A stretch of 9,742 nucleotides of DNA from Microcaldota archaeon (GTDB taxonomy: Archaea > B1Sed10-29 > JACOVT01), in the NCBI GenBank assembly GCA_016177165.1, contig JACOVT010000039.1, positions 1 to 9,742 on the forward strand. Reading direction: 5' to 3'. The notes under the pieces were generated by a model, which searched no databases, had not been told where the DNA came from, and saw only the letters and a program-made list of their open reading frames with translations. A program made the position numbers and the translations under genes. Below, piece by piece: positions 1 to 6,003 of the stretch (position 1 is its first letter; each line of letters begins with the position of its first letter).

Positions 1-1
1 C

Positions 2-1153
2 GAGCGCCATGTCGGCAAGCGCGAGGCTGTCGAGCTGCGCCGCGCTGCTCTGGAAAAGCTCACGGGCGCCAAGTTAGATGCCGTGGGCAAGTATTCGATA
101 GACCCAGATAATGTCATTGGAAAAAGCATCGAGAACATGATTGGTGCAGTGCAAGTCCCGTTGGGTTTCGCGGGCCCGCTCGCCATCCGGGGCGATCACG
201 CAAATGGAGAATTTTACGTTCCTCTAGCCACGACGGAGGGAGCGCTCGTGGCTTCTGTCAACAGGGGATGCAGAGCGATAACCGAGTCCGGGGGATGTCA
301 GGTAAAAATCTTGGATAGCAAGCAGACGCGCGCGCCAGCTTTCAGGTTTAAGGGCGTGCGCGATGCTGCCGCTTTCGTTGAATGGGTGGCGAAGCACTTT
401 GCCGAGATAAAAAAGCAGGCTGAGGTCTCACAAGATCACTTGAAGCTGCAGGCCATCCGTCCAATAGTGCTGGGCAACCACGTGTTCCTGCGTTTCGAGG
501 CAGATACCGGCGACGCGATGGGAATGAACATGATTACCATCGCCTCGCAGCAGGCGTGCGAGTGGATCTCCCAGCAGACGGGCGCGGACTTCGTGACCGT
601 AACTGGCAACGTGTGCAACGACAAGAAGCCCTGCTCGCTCAACCATATTCTTGGAAGGGGGAAGACTGTTGCTGCCGATGTCATCGTGCCCGAGAAGGTG
701 CTCAAAGATGTGTTGAAGACGACTCCGGAAAAGTTCGTGCAGCTGGTCACCAGCAAAGTTTATCTCGGCGGAATCGCCTCTCAATCCATCGGGTTCAACG
801 GGCACGCGGCCAACATCTTTAAGGCAATATTTACGGCGACCGGGCAGGACGAGGCCCACATTGTTGAGGGAAGCCTTGCGACCACCATGGCGGAGCAGCG
901 CGGCAAGGACTTTTACATGTGCGTGCACGTGCCGTGCATCCAAGTAGGCACGGTGGGCGGAGGCACGCGCGTAGAAACGTCTCGTGACTGCTTGCGGATG
1001 ATGGGCTGTGAGGGTGGCGGCACGCCGCCCGGAAAGAATGCCCTAAAGTTTGCAGAGATAGTAGCCGCAAGCGTGCTTGCCGGAGAGTTGTCAGCGCTGG
1101 CGGCGCTCGCCGAGCACCAGTTGACCGGCGCGCACGCAAAGATGGGCCGCTAA
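2..1153 (+). CDS. hmgA: Class I HMG-CoA reductase, 5'-truncated by the window edge
   Basis: It reduces HMG-CoA to mevalonate with NAD(P)H, the committed step of the mevalonate route that feeds archaeal lipid synthesis; cytosolic. The frame is open from base 2, and the codons before the GTG at 83 still encode family sequence (RRAALEKLTG, a typical archaeal N-terminal helix), so the true start lies left of the window and 83 is not it. Numbered from base 83, visible motifs are ENMIG (17-21), TTEGALVAS with catalytic Glu52, the cofactor motif DAMGMNM (144-150), CNDKKP with catalytic Lys181 or Lys182, GQDEAH with catalytic Asp256, GTVGGGTR, and near the C terminus the catalytic His351 of GAHAKMGR. 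All four catalytic positions are present, so the enzyme should be active. The TAA stop overlaps the convergent malate dehydrogenase stop, and a T5 run follows at 1155-1159. Identification is very secure. Confidence 0.97.
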   Translation, partial: ERHVGKREAVELRRAALEKLTGAKLDAVGKYSIDPDNVIGKSIENMIGAVQVPLGFAGPLAIRGDHANGEFYVPLATTEGALVASVNRGCRAITESGGCQVKILDSKQTRAPAFRFKGVRDAAAFVEWVAKHFAEIKKQAEVSQDHLKLQAIRPIVLGNHVFLRFEADTGDAMGMNMITIASQQACEWISQQTGADFVTVTGNVCNDKKPCSLNHILGRGKTVAADVIVPEKVLKDVLKTTPEKFVQLVTSKVYLGGIASQSIGFNGHAANIFKAIFTATGQDEAHIVEGSLATTMAEQRGKDFYMCVHVPCIQVGTVGGGTRVETSRDCLRMMGCEGGGTPPGKNALKFAEIVAASVLAGELSALAALAEHQLTGAHAKMGR

Positions 1154-1968
1154 GTTTTTCGCGAACGAACGAGTTCTTCAAGTTGCTTCTTTTGTTCCTC
1201 GTCCAGCCCGAGCGGCAGCGGCGTGACGCCCGACTCGCTCACCTTGCAAGGCCAGGTGAGGTGGCAGCCATACTCCTTGAGGTAGATGCTGGCAACGTGC
1301 TTTTCAGGCTTTGGCGAAAGCAGGCTTTCCACGAGTTTTGCAGTCCAGAGTGACACTCCGAAGAGTGTGTCGCCGCGCGCCTGTATTATGCGGGAGCCGA
1401 AGCTGCGCAGCCCGCTTGCCGTCTGCTCGCTTACTTCAACGTCCGCGACTGGAATCATTCTCTCGCCGTGCTCGCCCACAACTATTGCTTTTTGGAAAGG
1501 CGCTCCTTCCTCTTCCAAAAGGTAGCGCAACCGGTTGGTGTCAACGTCGCCGCCGACACCGAGCACGCGCTCAGGAGCGAGGCCAGTGAGCTTGGCTGTA
1601 AAGTCAGCCAACACGTCTGGAGGGTTGGTTGCTACAACAATGAAGGCGCTCTGTTTTGGGAGGCCGCGCAACACGTTGCCTATTACTTGCTTGTTCGCTT
1701 CGAGCAGGTCGTCGCGCGTTTGGCTCGGCTGGCGCGCCACGCCCGCCGTTACCACTAGTATGTCGCCCTCCTCCACGGCCTTTCGGAAATCAACGGCAAG
1801 AACGCTCTTTATGGAACGGTCTGGGAACGCTCCAGCAAGGTCGAGTTTTAGCGCATCGGCCCATGAGTGGGGCTCATTTGCCAGCAGCAGCTCGCCTGCC
1901 GCATCTTCGAGAAGCTTGAACGCAACGAGCGAGCCGACGCGGCCGCAGCCGAGTATTGATATCTTCAT
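1150..1968 (-). CDS. mdh: Malate dehydrogenase, compact LDH/MDH superfamily member
   Basis: It probably interconverts malate and oxaloacetate with NAD(P)H in the cytosol. The Rossmann motif GCGRVG lies at 7-12. The substrate loop reads ARQPSQTRDD. Arg79 falls where MDHs have Arg and LDHs have Gln (position 102 of LDH numbering), and Arg85 matches Arg109. Asn115 (ATNPPD), the Asp143-xx-Arg146 pair and His167 (GEHGE) complete the catalytic set. The end of strand 2 reads LLLANEP, without the usual acidic residue that selects NAD, so cofactor choice is open. At 272 residues it is about 30 shorter than typical members; the shortening appears to fall after the catalytic His. Its ATG overlaps the TGA of the upstream DUF1805 gene by one base (TGATG), suggesting translational coupling, and its TAG overlaps the convergent HMG-CoA reductase stop. 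Superfamily is sure, malate preference likely. Confidence 0.9.
   Translation of the reverse strand: MKISILGCGRVGSLVAFKLLEDAAGELLLANEPHSWADALKLDLAGAFPDRSIKSVLAVDFRKAVEEGDILVVTAGVARQPSQTRDDLLEANKQVIGNVLRGLPKQSAFIVVATNPPDVLADFTAKLTGLAPERVLGVGGDVDTNRLRYLLEEEGAPFQKAIVVGEHGERMIPVADVEVSEQTASGLRSFGSRIIQARGDTLFGVSLWTAKLVESLLSPKPEKHVASIYLKEYGCHLTWPCKVSESGVTPLPLGLDEEQKKQLEELVRSRKT
1155..1159 (+). terminator. Oligo-T run after HMG-CoA reductase
   Basis: Five T residues lie one base beyond the HMG-CoA reductase stop. Archaeal RNA polymerase can terminate at short T runs without a hairpin. The run lies inside the convergent malate dehydrogenase coding region, so the role is inferred from position only. 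Confidence 0.35.
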
Positions 1969-2258
1969 CAGATCATCCTGTCGAGCGCCTGCGCCCCGGT
2001 CATGGTGTCCCGCACGCCCAACTCGCTCGCGCGCTTGGAAACATAACTAACTCTGGACTTGAGCATTTCCTCGAACGAGCGGACTCCGCGCACCACGACT
2101 GCGGGGTCGGAGACCTTCTCAACTGTTTTGGAATCGAAGTAACCGCAGGCAATGTATCCCTTTTCGGCTTTGATTAACAGGAGAGGAGCGCCAGGCAGCT
2201 CCACTCGTATTCCAAGCGCGGCGCCGCGCTTGGTCTCGATCATCTCGGTCTCAATCAT
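1968..2258 (-). CDS. DUF1805 (YunC-like) domain protein
   Basis: The 96-residue product matches the DUF1805 family, known from archaea and from Bacillus YunC; no biochemical role is established. Family landmarks are LPGAPLLLI near 21-29, the GYIACGYFD core, VVVRGVRSFEEML, and the C-terminal LGVRDTMTGAQAL. Two starts are possible. The ATG at 2258 places LPGAP at the same distance from the N terminus as in YunC and leaves 4 bases after the preceding microprotein stop. A GTG at 2285 would add nine residues (PKRKLLDF type) and overlap that gene. I prefer 2258; neither has a strong Shine-Dalgarno. The stop overlaps the malate dehydrogenase start by one base. The family call rests on recalled motif similarity. 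Confidence 0.85.
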   Translation of the reverse strand: MIETEMIETKRGAALGIRVELPGAPLLLIKAEKGYIACGYFDSKTVEKVSDPAVVVRGVRSFEEMLKSRVSYVSKRASELGVRDTMTGAQALDRMI

Positions 2259-2262
2259 AAAA

Positions 2263-2391
2263 TCAAGTAACTTTCTTTTGGGCACCTTGCACTTTTCTTT
2301 TACAAAGAAAAGGGCAGTGGGTCAGTTGAGGCTCTTCACACCATGAGCAGCCCGCAAGCGGGCCCCTCGGTGTAATACCTTGCTTCTTCAT
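2263..2391 (-). CDS. Putative 42-residue Cys4 zinc-binding microprotein
   Basis: This short reading frame begins with ATG at 2391 and ends with TGA at 2263-2265. It encodes a basic 42-residue protein with two Cys pairs: Cys15 and Cys18 (CSWC), then Cys26 and Cys30 (CPFLC). This CxxC-x7-CxxxC spacing could hold one zinc ion; His25 is adjacent. The last dozen residues are Lys-rich. Three things support a real gene: a TATA-like box on the same strand (2417-2424) placed about 29 bases upstream, so the ATG would be at or near the RNA 5' end; a 4-base gap to the DUF1805 ATG; and otherwise unexplained space between two genes. I do not recognise a family. The alternative is a structured 5' leader, since inverted repeats also occur here. 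Confidence 0.55.
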   Translation of the reverse strand: MKKQGITPRGPLAGCSWCEEPQLTHCPFLCKRKVQGAQKKVT

Positions 2392-2416
2392 CCCCGACTA
2401 GAAGTGGGGTTTGTTG

Positions 2417-2424
2417 TATAAATA
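2417..2424 (-). promoter_or_regulatory. TATA box for the microprotein-DUF1805-mdh operon
   Basis: The minus strand reads TATTTATA. The ATG at 2391 lies about 29 bases from its centre, consistent with an archaeal TATA box and a leaderless or nearly leaderless transcript. No other promoter candidate is seen for the three genes downstream. Confidence 0.55.
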
Positions 2425-2430
2425 GTGAAG

Positions 2431-2456
2431 CTGGCCGGGAAACAACGCCCGGCCAG
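2431..2456 (-). terminator. Strong hairpin just after the small membrane protein gene
   Basis: CTGGCCGGG (2431-2439) and CCCGGCCAG (2448-2456) form a perfect 9-bp GC-rich stem with an 8-base loop. It starts 10 bases beyond the stop codon of the membrane protein gene on the minus strand and precedes the TATA box of the next operon. No long T run follows, so it may protect the 3' end or insulate the two units and need not be a classical terminator. The repeat is seen directly; the role is inferred. Confidence 0.5.
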
Positions 2457-2466
2457 ATGGTTTGGT

Positions 2467-2832
2467 TTACCTTGCGCCGCCGGTCAGCACCAGGGCTCCA
2501 GCCACCAGGAATCCGATGCGTGCCACGCCGTCCTCGCGCGGTTGCAGGCCGTATATTATGAAGCCGGCTGACAGCCCGATCGCGCCGAGCCGGAGGATCA
2601 GGATGCCTATGTCGGCCGCGATCTTGGACCCTGCCACGACGCCTATGTTGCCGATGAGCCAGCCGAGGAAGTAAATCCCCAAGGTTGCCAGCGTCATTAT
2701 CCCCAAACCGGAACGGTCGAGGGCAAAGAATCCCAGTCCGCTTCCGCCGCCAGCAGCAGGCGCAGCAACTGGCGCCGGGGCTACTCTTGGCACCATTGCC
2801 GGGGCTGTTTGAACAGTCTTAAGTGCAGGCAT
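2467..2832 (-). CDS. Small membrane protein with Ala/Pro-rich N terminus
   Basis: A 121-residue protein of unknown function. Residues 1-27 are rich in Ala, Pro and Val with a PAPVAAPAA stretch, followed by a Gly-rich turn (28-34). Three hydrophobic segments follow at about 44-69, 71-96 and 104-119, so the C-terminal two thirds is probably embedded in the cytoplasmic membrane. The single charged loop between segments 2 and 3 reads QPREDG. The ATG at 2832 is well supported by a strong Shine-Dalgarno GGAGGTG about five bases upstream, the clearest ribosome site in the window. A TATA element at 2864-2873 is shared with the divergent gene at 2895. A perfect hairpin follows the stop. It resembles no family I can name; the small size and low-complexity tail fit a lineage-specific membrane protein. 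Confidence 0.75.
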   Translation of the reverse strand: MPALKTVQTAPAMVPRVAPAPVAAPAAGGGSGLGFFALDRSGLGIMTLATLGIYFLGWLIGNIGVVAGSKIAADIGILILRLGAIGLSAGFIIYGLQPREDGVARIGFLVAGALVLTGGAR

Positions 2833-2837
2833 TGTTA

Positions 2838-2844
2838 CACCTCC
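2838..2844 (-). promoter_or_regulatory. Shine-Dalgarno of the small membrane protein gene
   Basis: GGAGGTG on the minus strand lies about five bases before the ATG at 2832. It is a near-perfect anti-16S match and fixes that start. Most other genes in the window appear leaderless, so this site stands out. Confidence 0.65.
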
Positions 2845-2863
2845 AGCACAACAACGGAGTCCG

Positions 2864-2873
2864 CTTTTTAAAG
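2864..2873. promoter_or_regulatory. Shared TATA element of a divergent gene pair
   Basis: CTTTTTAAAG is nearly symmetrical. Its centre lies about 27 bases before the ATG at 2895 on the plus strand (leaderless start) and about 36 bases before the ATG at 2832 on the minus strand, leaving a short leader that contains GGAGGTG. No second AT-rich box occurs between the two genes, so one element probably serves both directions. Confidence 0.55.
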
Positions 2874-2894
2874 GTTACCGGGCAAGTTATTACT

Positions 2895-3206
2895 ATGAGT
2901 GCGCTTGTAGAAGTTGCCGAAAGCAAGCGGCAGCTGGTCAGCGAGCTGAAAACCGCGTTTGACCGCCTCACCATTAAAGAGCAGCAAGCGCTTATACGCC
3001 ACCACGGCAGCAGGGAAGCATTCGCAAAAAACGTGGCCACTTCGGCGCTGCACGATGCACTTAGGGATGCAGCAAGAATTGACCTGGCGCGCGCGGTAGT
3101 TAGGACTGGGATAACGTCCGGCGACCGCAGACTGGTGGATCATCCTGCATCTGGGAAGCTGATTAGAGAAGCCCTTGCGGCTGCGAAGCGCCGCCGAGTG
3201 ACTTAA
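2895..3206 (+). CDS. Small basic helical protein, unknown function
   Basis: A 103-residue protein, rich in Ala, Arg and Leu and predicted mostly helical, with no membrane segment or Cys. It ends in a basic tail (AAAKRRRVT), compatible with nucleic-acid contact, though that is only suggestive. The frame extends upstream to an ATG at 2823, but that start would lie before the TATA element and overlap the divergent gene. The ATG at 2895 sits about 27 bases from the TATA centre and is chosen as a leaderless start. Its last 44 bases overlap the end of the convergent metallopeptidase gene. I recognise no family. Codon use matches the neighbours and the sequence reads as a real protein, but homologs would be needed for certainty. 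Confidence 0.65.
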   Translation: MSALVEVAESKRQLVSELKTAFDRLTIKEQQALIRHHGSREAFAKNVATSALHDALRDAARIDLARAVVRTGITSGDRRLVDHPASGKLIREALAAAKRRRVT

Positions 3207-3591
3207 ACGCGTCATGCAGGTCGTCTACCTCGTCCTCCAGCTCGCGGCCGAAACAGTTGTGCGGGACGAGCGCTCCTGAAAAAGTCTTGGGTATGTGGAG
3301 CAACTCGTGTATCATGGTTTTTTCCTTTTCATCCTGTGGTAGCCTGTCAAACCGCTCGCTGCAGACCTCGATGACGTAGGCTGTTTCCATCTTTAGGGCG
3401 ACCTGCCACACCCGCGGCATGGCGTAAATGCGCGCTATCGCGCGCGAGCGCGACCCCTCGGAGCGCACGCAAAAAACGCGGAACGGCTTGACGTGCCCCA
3501 GCCGGCCGCGCAGCCGCTCGAGCACCCTCTCCACGATCACCTGCGCGTCCCACGCGGATTCAAAAGAAAGTTTCAGCACTATCAACTCCAC
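3163..3591 (-). CDS. Putative HExxH zinc metallopeptidase
   Basis: A 142-residue protein with the zinc-protease signature HELLH (His95, Glu96, His99) followed by IPKTFSGALVPH, which supplies a third possible ligand, His111. HELLHIP...FSG...H resembles the putative metallopeptidase family found in archaea and phages. The segment AYVIEV before the motif would be the edge strand of the active site. No signal peptide or membrane segment is seen, so it is probably cytosolic; the substrate is unknown. The GTG at 3591 lies three bases after the TGA of the upstream coiled-coil gene. A second GTG at 3579 has GGTGGAG six bases ahead and may be the true start, removing four residues. The 3' end overlaps the convergent small helical gene by 44 bases. 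Protease assignment rests on the motif. Confidence 0.8.
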   Translation of the reverse strand: MELIVLKLSFESAWDAQVIVERVLERLRGRLGHVKPFRVFCVRSEGSRSRAIARIYAMPRVWQVALKMETAYVIEVCSERFDRLPQDEKEKTMIHELLHIPKTFSGALVPHNCFGRELEDEVDDLHDAFKSLGGASQPQGLL

Positions 3592-3594
3592 CTG

Positions 3595-4047
3595 TCAACG
3601 CTTGCCGGCCATTTGGCCAGCCCTGCCCAACAGGTAGCGCATGTAAGTGGATGTTATCCCGACGCGGGGAACTGGCCTGCCGACCATCTGCTCCCATTGG
3701 CCCTTTAGCGTTGGAGCCAGATCAACTGCATTAACAAGCACTTTCTTATCTCGCGGTCTTGGCATGCGCGCCCGTTCAATGTTTTTTAGCCCTTCACCCA
3801 TCGCGAAAATGAGGGCACGAGCATCAGCTTCGTCTTTCTTCCTCAAAGCTTGCCCGAGCAGCCGCAGCTGCAGGTCGAAGAACCGCCCGCTCGTGTCATA
3901 TTTCCTGCGCCGTTCGAGCTTGGCGCGCAGAGGCAGAATAGACTCGTCCAACTGCCTTATTGTGGCTCGCGCGCGTAGCAGCGCAAACTTGAGTTCAAGT
4001 TCTCGGGAGAGTTCGGCCTCTATCTCCTTGTCGCTTTTTCTCGCCAT
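3595..4047 (-). CDS. Coiled-coil protein of unknown function, upstream of the metallopeptidase
   Basis: A 150-residue charged protein. Residues 1-50 (from MARKSDKE) are heptad-like, rich in Glu, Lys, Arg and Leu, and probably form a coiled coil; a second helical stretch covers about 58-90. The C-terminal third (VNAVDLAP, VGRPVPRVGITS, YMRYLLGRAG) has Gly and Pro and looks globular. There are no Cys residues, membrane segments or signal peptide. The frame opens earlier at a TTG (4068), but the ATG at 4047 lies 27 bases from the TATA centre and is the likely leaderless start. The gene is followed after three bases by the putative metallopeptidase, so the two are almost certainly cotranscribed; a partner, adaptor or substrate role is possible. 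I do not recognise a family. Confidence 0.75.
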   Translation of the reverse strand: MARKSDKEIEAELSRELELKFALLRARATIRQLDESILPLRAKLERRRKYDTSGRFFDLQLRLLGQALRKKDEADARALIFAMGEGLKNIERARMPRPRDKKVLVNAVDLAPTLKGQWEQMVGRPVPRVGITSTYMRYLLGRAGQMAGKR

Positions 4048-4069
4048 GGCTAGTTTGTGGCAACCCAAC

Positions 4070-4078
4070 TTTTAAATA
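4070..4078. promoter_or_regulatory. Symmetrical shared TATA element, aldehyde dehydrogenase and coiled-coil gene
   Basis: CTTTTAAATA lies exactly midway between two divergent ATG codons: 4047 on the minus strand and 4101 on the plus strand are each about 27 bases from its centre. Both transcripts would therefore be leaderless. No other AT-rich box is present in the 53-base gap, so transcription factors binding in either orientation must choose between the two genes. Confidence 0.65.
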
Positions 4079-4100
4079 CGCGCGCGTTTTGTTGTGGGTG

Positions 4101-5579
4101 ATGGCTCCCAAGAAACCTGTTCATGGCAAGCTGTTCATCAACGGCAAGTGGGTCGGCTCGCACTCGGGAAAGACGTTTGAGAGGCGCAACCCTGCGAACC
4201 CCAAGGAGCTCGTGGGGGCGTTCGAGCTTGGTGGCAAGGAGGACGCAAAGCAGGCGGTTGACGCAGCCGAAGACGCTTTTGAAGAATGGAGCGATACGCC
4301 GGCCCCAAAACGCGGCGAGATACTCTTCAGCGCTGCCCAAATACTCAAGGAGCGGAAAGAGGAGTTGGCTCGGATTATTTCGTGGGAGATGGGAAAACCG
4401 ATCGTTGAAGGGCGCGGGGACGTGCAGGAAGCGATAGACACCTGCGAGTACTTCGGCGGCGAAGGCAGGCGATTGTTGGGCCACACCACCCCGAGCGAGC
4501 TCAAGTCAAAGTTCTGCGCCACGATACGACGGCCCGTGGGGGTCGTGGGCTGCATCACCCCATGGAATTTCCCTGTTGCGATACCTTCGTGGAAACTCGC
4601 TCCGGCGCTCGTGTGCGGCAACACGGTTGTGTTCAAGCCTGCGAGCGACACCCCTCTTTGCGCAACCAAGTTCGTGGAAATCCTGACAGGGGCTGGCGTG
4701 CCTCCGGGCGTGCTTAACATGGTTACGGGCCCCGGCGAAGCTGTAGGAATGAGCATTGTGCGGAACAAAAAAGTGCTCGGGGTTTCGTTTACTGGCAACC
4801 GGGACACGGGCCGCGCCATACTCGAGAACGCGGGCGTCAAGAAAGTCGGCCTAGAATTGGGGGGCAAGAATGCTGTCATAATCATGCCCGACGCTGACAT
4901 GTCTCTGGCGTTGGACGGTTGCATGTGGGGCGCCTTCGGCACGACCGGCCAACGCTGCACGGCAGCATCACGCATCATTCTCCACGAAAAAGTAAAGCAA
5001 CAGTTTGAAAAGCACTTTGCGGACCGCGCCAGCAAGTTCCGCCTCGGACCGGGCACCGACCCACGCACGCACATGGGCCCGCTCGTCAACAGGGCCGCGC
5101 AGGAAAAGAGCGAAAAGTATTCCCAAATCGGTCAGGATGAAGGAGCCAAGCTACTCACCGGCGGAAGGAAGCCTGCGCGCGAGGGATGGTTCTTCCCTCC
5201 CACAGTATTTACTAATGTGGACATTGGTATGCGCATCGCGCAGGAGGAGATATTCGGGCCGGTCGTCTCGCTGGTTCCGGTCAGCAGTCTTAATGAGGCT
5301 ATAGAGGCCTGCAATTCCGTCGAGTACGGCCTCTCTTCCTCCATTTTCACGCGCGACATCAACGCCGCTTTCCGCGCGATCGAGAAGATCGAGGCCGGCA
5401 TCACTTACGTCAACTCCGCCACCATTGGAGCGGAGATCCACCTGCCGTTCGGCGGCGTCAAGCAGACTGGAAATGGCACGCGCGAGGCCGGCATCGAGGG
5501 AATCAACGAGTTCACAGAAACCAAGACCGTCTACGTCGACTATTCGGGCAAGTTCCAGCGCGCGCAGATAGATGGCTGA
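4101..5579 (+). CDS. NAD(P)-dependent aldehyde dehydrogenase
   Basis: A full-length (492-residue) ALDH superfamily enzyme that oxidises an aldehyde to the acid in the cytosol. Catalytic landmarks are Asn156 (TPWNFP), Lys179 (FKPAS, cofactor binding), Glu252 (LELGGKN), the nucleophile Cys286 (TTGQRCTAAS) and Glu393 (EEIFGPVV). The cofactor loop reads FTGNRDTG, with Asn where Ser is common. The C-terminal FGGVKQTGNGTREAG resembles archaeal alpha-ketoglutaric semialdehyde (2,5-dioxopentanoate) dehydrogenases, and other parts recall ALDH7-type enzymes; the substrate cannot be fixed from sequence. The frame opens at a TTG (4089), but the ATG at 4101 sits 27 bases from the shared TATA element and is preferred. 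No sugar-oxidation or amino-acid-degradation genes flank it. Family is certain, substrate unknown. Confidence 0.95.
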   Translation: MAPKKPVHGKLFINGKWVGSHSGKTFERRNPANPKELVGAFELGGKEDAKQAVDAAEDAFEEWSDTPAPKRGEILFSAAQILKERKEELARIISWEMGKPIVEGRGDVQEAIDTCEYFGGEGRRLLGHTTPSELKSKFCATIRRPVGVVGCITPWNFPVAIPSWKLAPALVCGNTVVFKPASDTPLCATKFVEILTGAGVPPGVLNMVTGPGEAVGMSIVRNKKVLGVSFTGNRDTGRAILENAGVKKVGLELGGKNAVIIMPDADMSLALDGCMWGAFGTTGQRCTAASRIILHEKVKQQFEKHFADRASKFRLGPGTDPRTHMGPLVNRAAQEKSEKYSQIGQDEGAKLLTGGRKPAREGWFFPPTVFTNVDIGMRIAQEEIFGPVVSLVPVSSLNEAIEACNSVEYGLSSSIFTRDINAAFRAIEKIEAGITYVNSATIGAEIHLPFGGVKQTGNGTREAGIEGINEFTETKTVYVDYSGKFQRAQIDG

Positions 5580-5582
5580 GGC

Positions 5583-5598
5583 AATAACAAGCGTTATT
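5583..5598 (+). terminator. Small inverted repeat after the aldehyde dehydrogenase gene
   Basis: AATAAC and GTTATT form a perfect 6-bp stem around AAGC, three bases after the stop codon. The stem is AT-rich and weak and no T run follows, so a role in termination is only possible. Confidence 0.3.
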
Positions 5599-5623
5599 AC
5601 CGGGCTGCTCTAGGACTGCTGGT

Positions 5624-5628
5624 AAAAA
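5624..5628 (-). terminator. Oligo-T run after the small integral membrane protein gene
   Basis: The minus strand reads ACTTTTTACC, with T5 beginning five bases beyond the TAG stop of the membrane protein gene. This matches the short U-tract signal used for archaeal termination. Confidence 0.4.
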
Positions 5629-5632
5629 GTGA

Positions 5633-5983
5633 CTAGATCCCGAGCAGCTTTGGTAAGAGCAGCATCGTCGTTAGCCCGACGAGCGTGAAGGCGATGTTAA
5701 GCAGCCACACAACTACCGCAGTGATAAGGGTGCGCTGCCATGACATCATGAATGAGCCCTTAAGGATGAAAAGCCAGAGCACGAACCCGATAATGGCGCT
5801 CACGGGCGCGGCCGGTGGGATGAGCGCCGTGACGATGCTTCCAACGGCAGCGGCCATTATGGCCCTCCAGTAAGTAGGGTGCCTCGCGCCCGCGATACCT
5901 GCTGCGAGGAAGATGATGAGCGCGTTCAGCAGGACCGTAATTACCCATGCGACAACAGCCGTGGCAATGCTTGCTTCTGTCAC
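5633..5983 (-). CDS. Small integral membrane protein, unknown function
   Basis: A 116-residue, very hydrophobic protein with few charges. Hydrophobic segments lie at about 3-30, 41-58, 59-76 and 82-111; the last may hold one long or two short spans, giving four or five membrane passages. A short polar loop AGARHPTYWR separates segments 1 and 2, and KGSFMMSWQR precedes the last. The open frame reaches upstream to an ATG at 6076, but that and the next ATG lie before the TATA box. The GTG at 5983 is 24 bases from the TATA centre, so a leaderless GTG start is chosen and the extra upstream residues are considered untranslated. It is divergent from the zinc-ribbon-like gene and shares its promoter element. 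A T5 run follows the stop. No family is recognised. Confidence 0.7.
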   Translation of the reverse strand: MTEASIATAVVAWVITVLLNALIIFLAAGIAGARHPTYWRAIMAAAVGSIVTALIPPAAPVSAIIGFVLWLFILKGSFMMSWQRTLITAVVVWLLNIAFTLVGLTTMLLLPKLLGI

Positions 5984-6003
5984 GCTTTGCCAAAGGGGTG
6001 ATA

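Noticed and set aside
1535..2050. 171-codon open frame on the plus strand
   Set aside because: It is antisense to malate dehydrogenase and DUF1805, with low-complexity Ser/Arg/Ala-rich translation.
2292..2312. Perfect 9-bp inverted repeat CTTTTCTTT/AAAGAAAAG with a 3-base loop
   Set aside because: It lies inside the putative microprotein coding region and encodes its Phe/Lys residues. AT-rich symmetry of this kind can arise by chance; no terminator position fits.
2328..2373. Nested stem on either strand (ACACC/GGTGT, GAG/CTC, GCCCGC/GCGGGC), plus C-box and D-box-like words, suggesting a structured ncRNA or riboswitch
   Set aside because: The region is better explained as the coding sequence of the Cys4 microprotein. 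The guide spacing does not fit a C/D sRNA and no riboswitch class I know matches. It remains the alternative if the reading frame proves unconserved.
4121..5089. 322-codon open frame on the minus strand
   Set aside because: It mirrors the aldehyde dehydrogenase gene; its translation is Ser/Pro-rich and motif-free, as expected for an antisense shadow.
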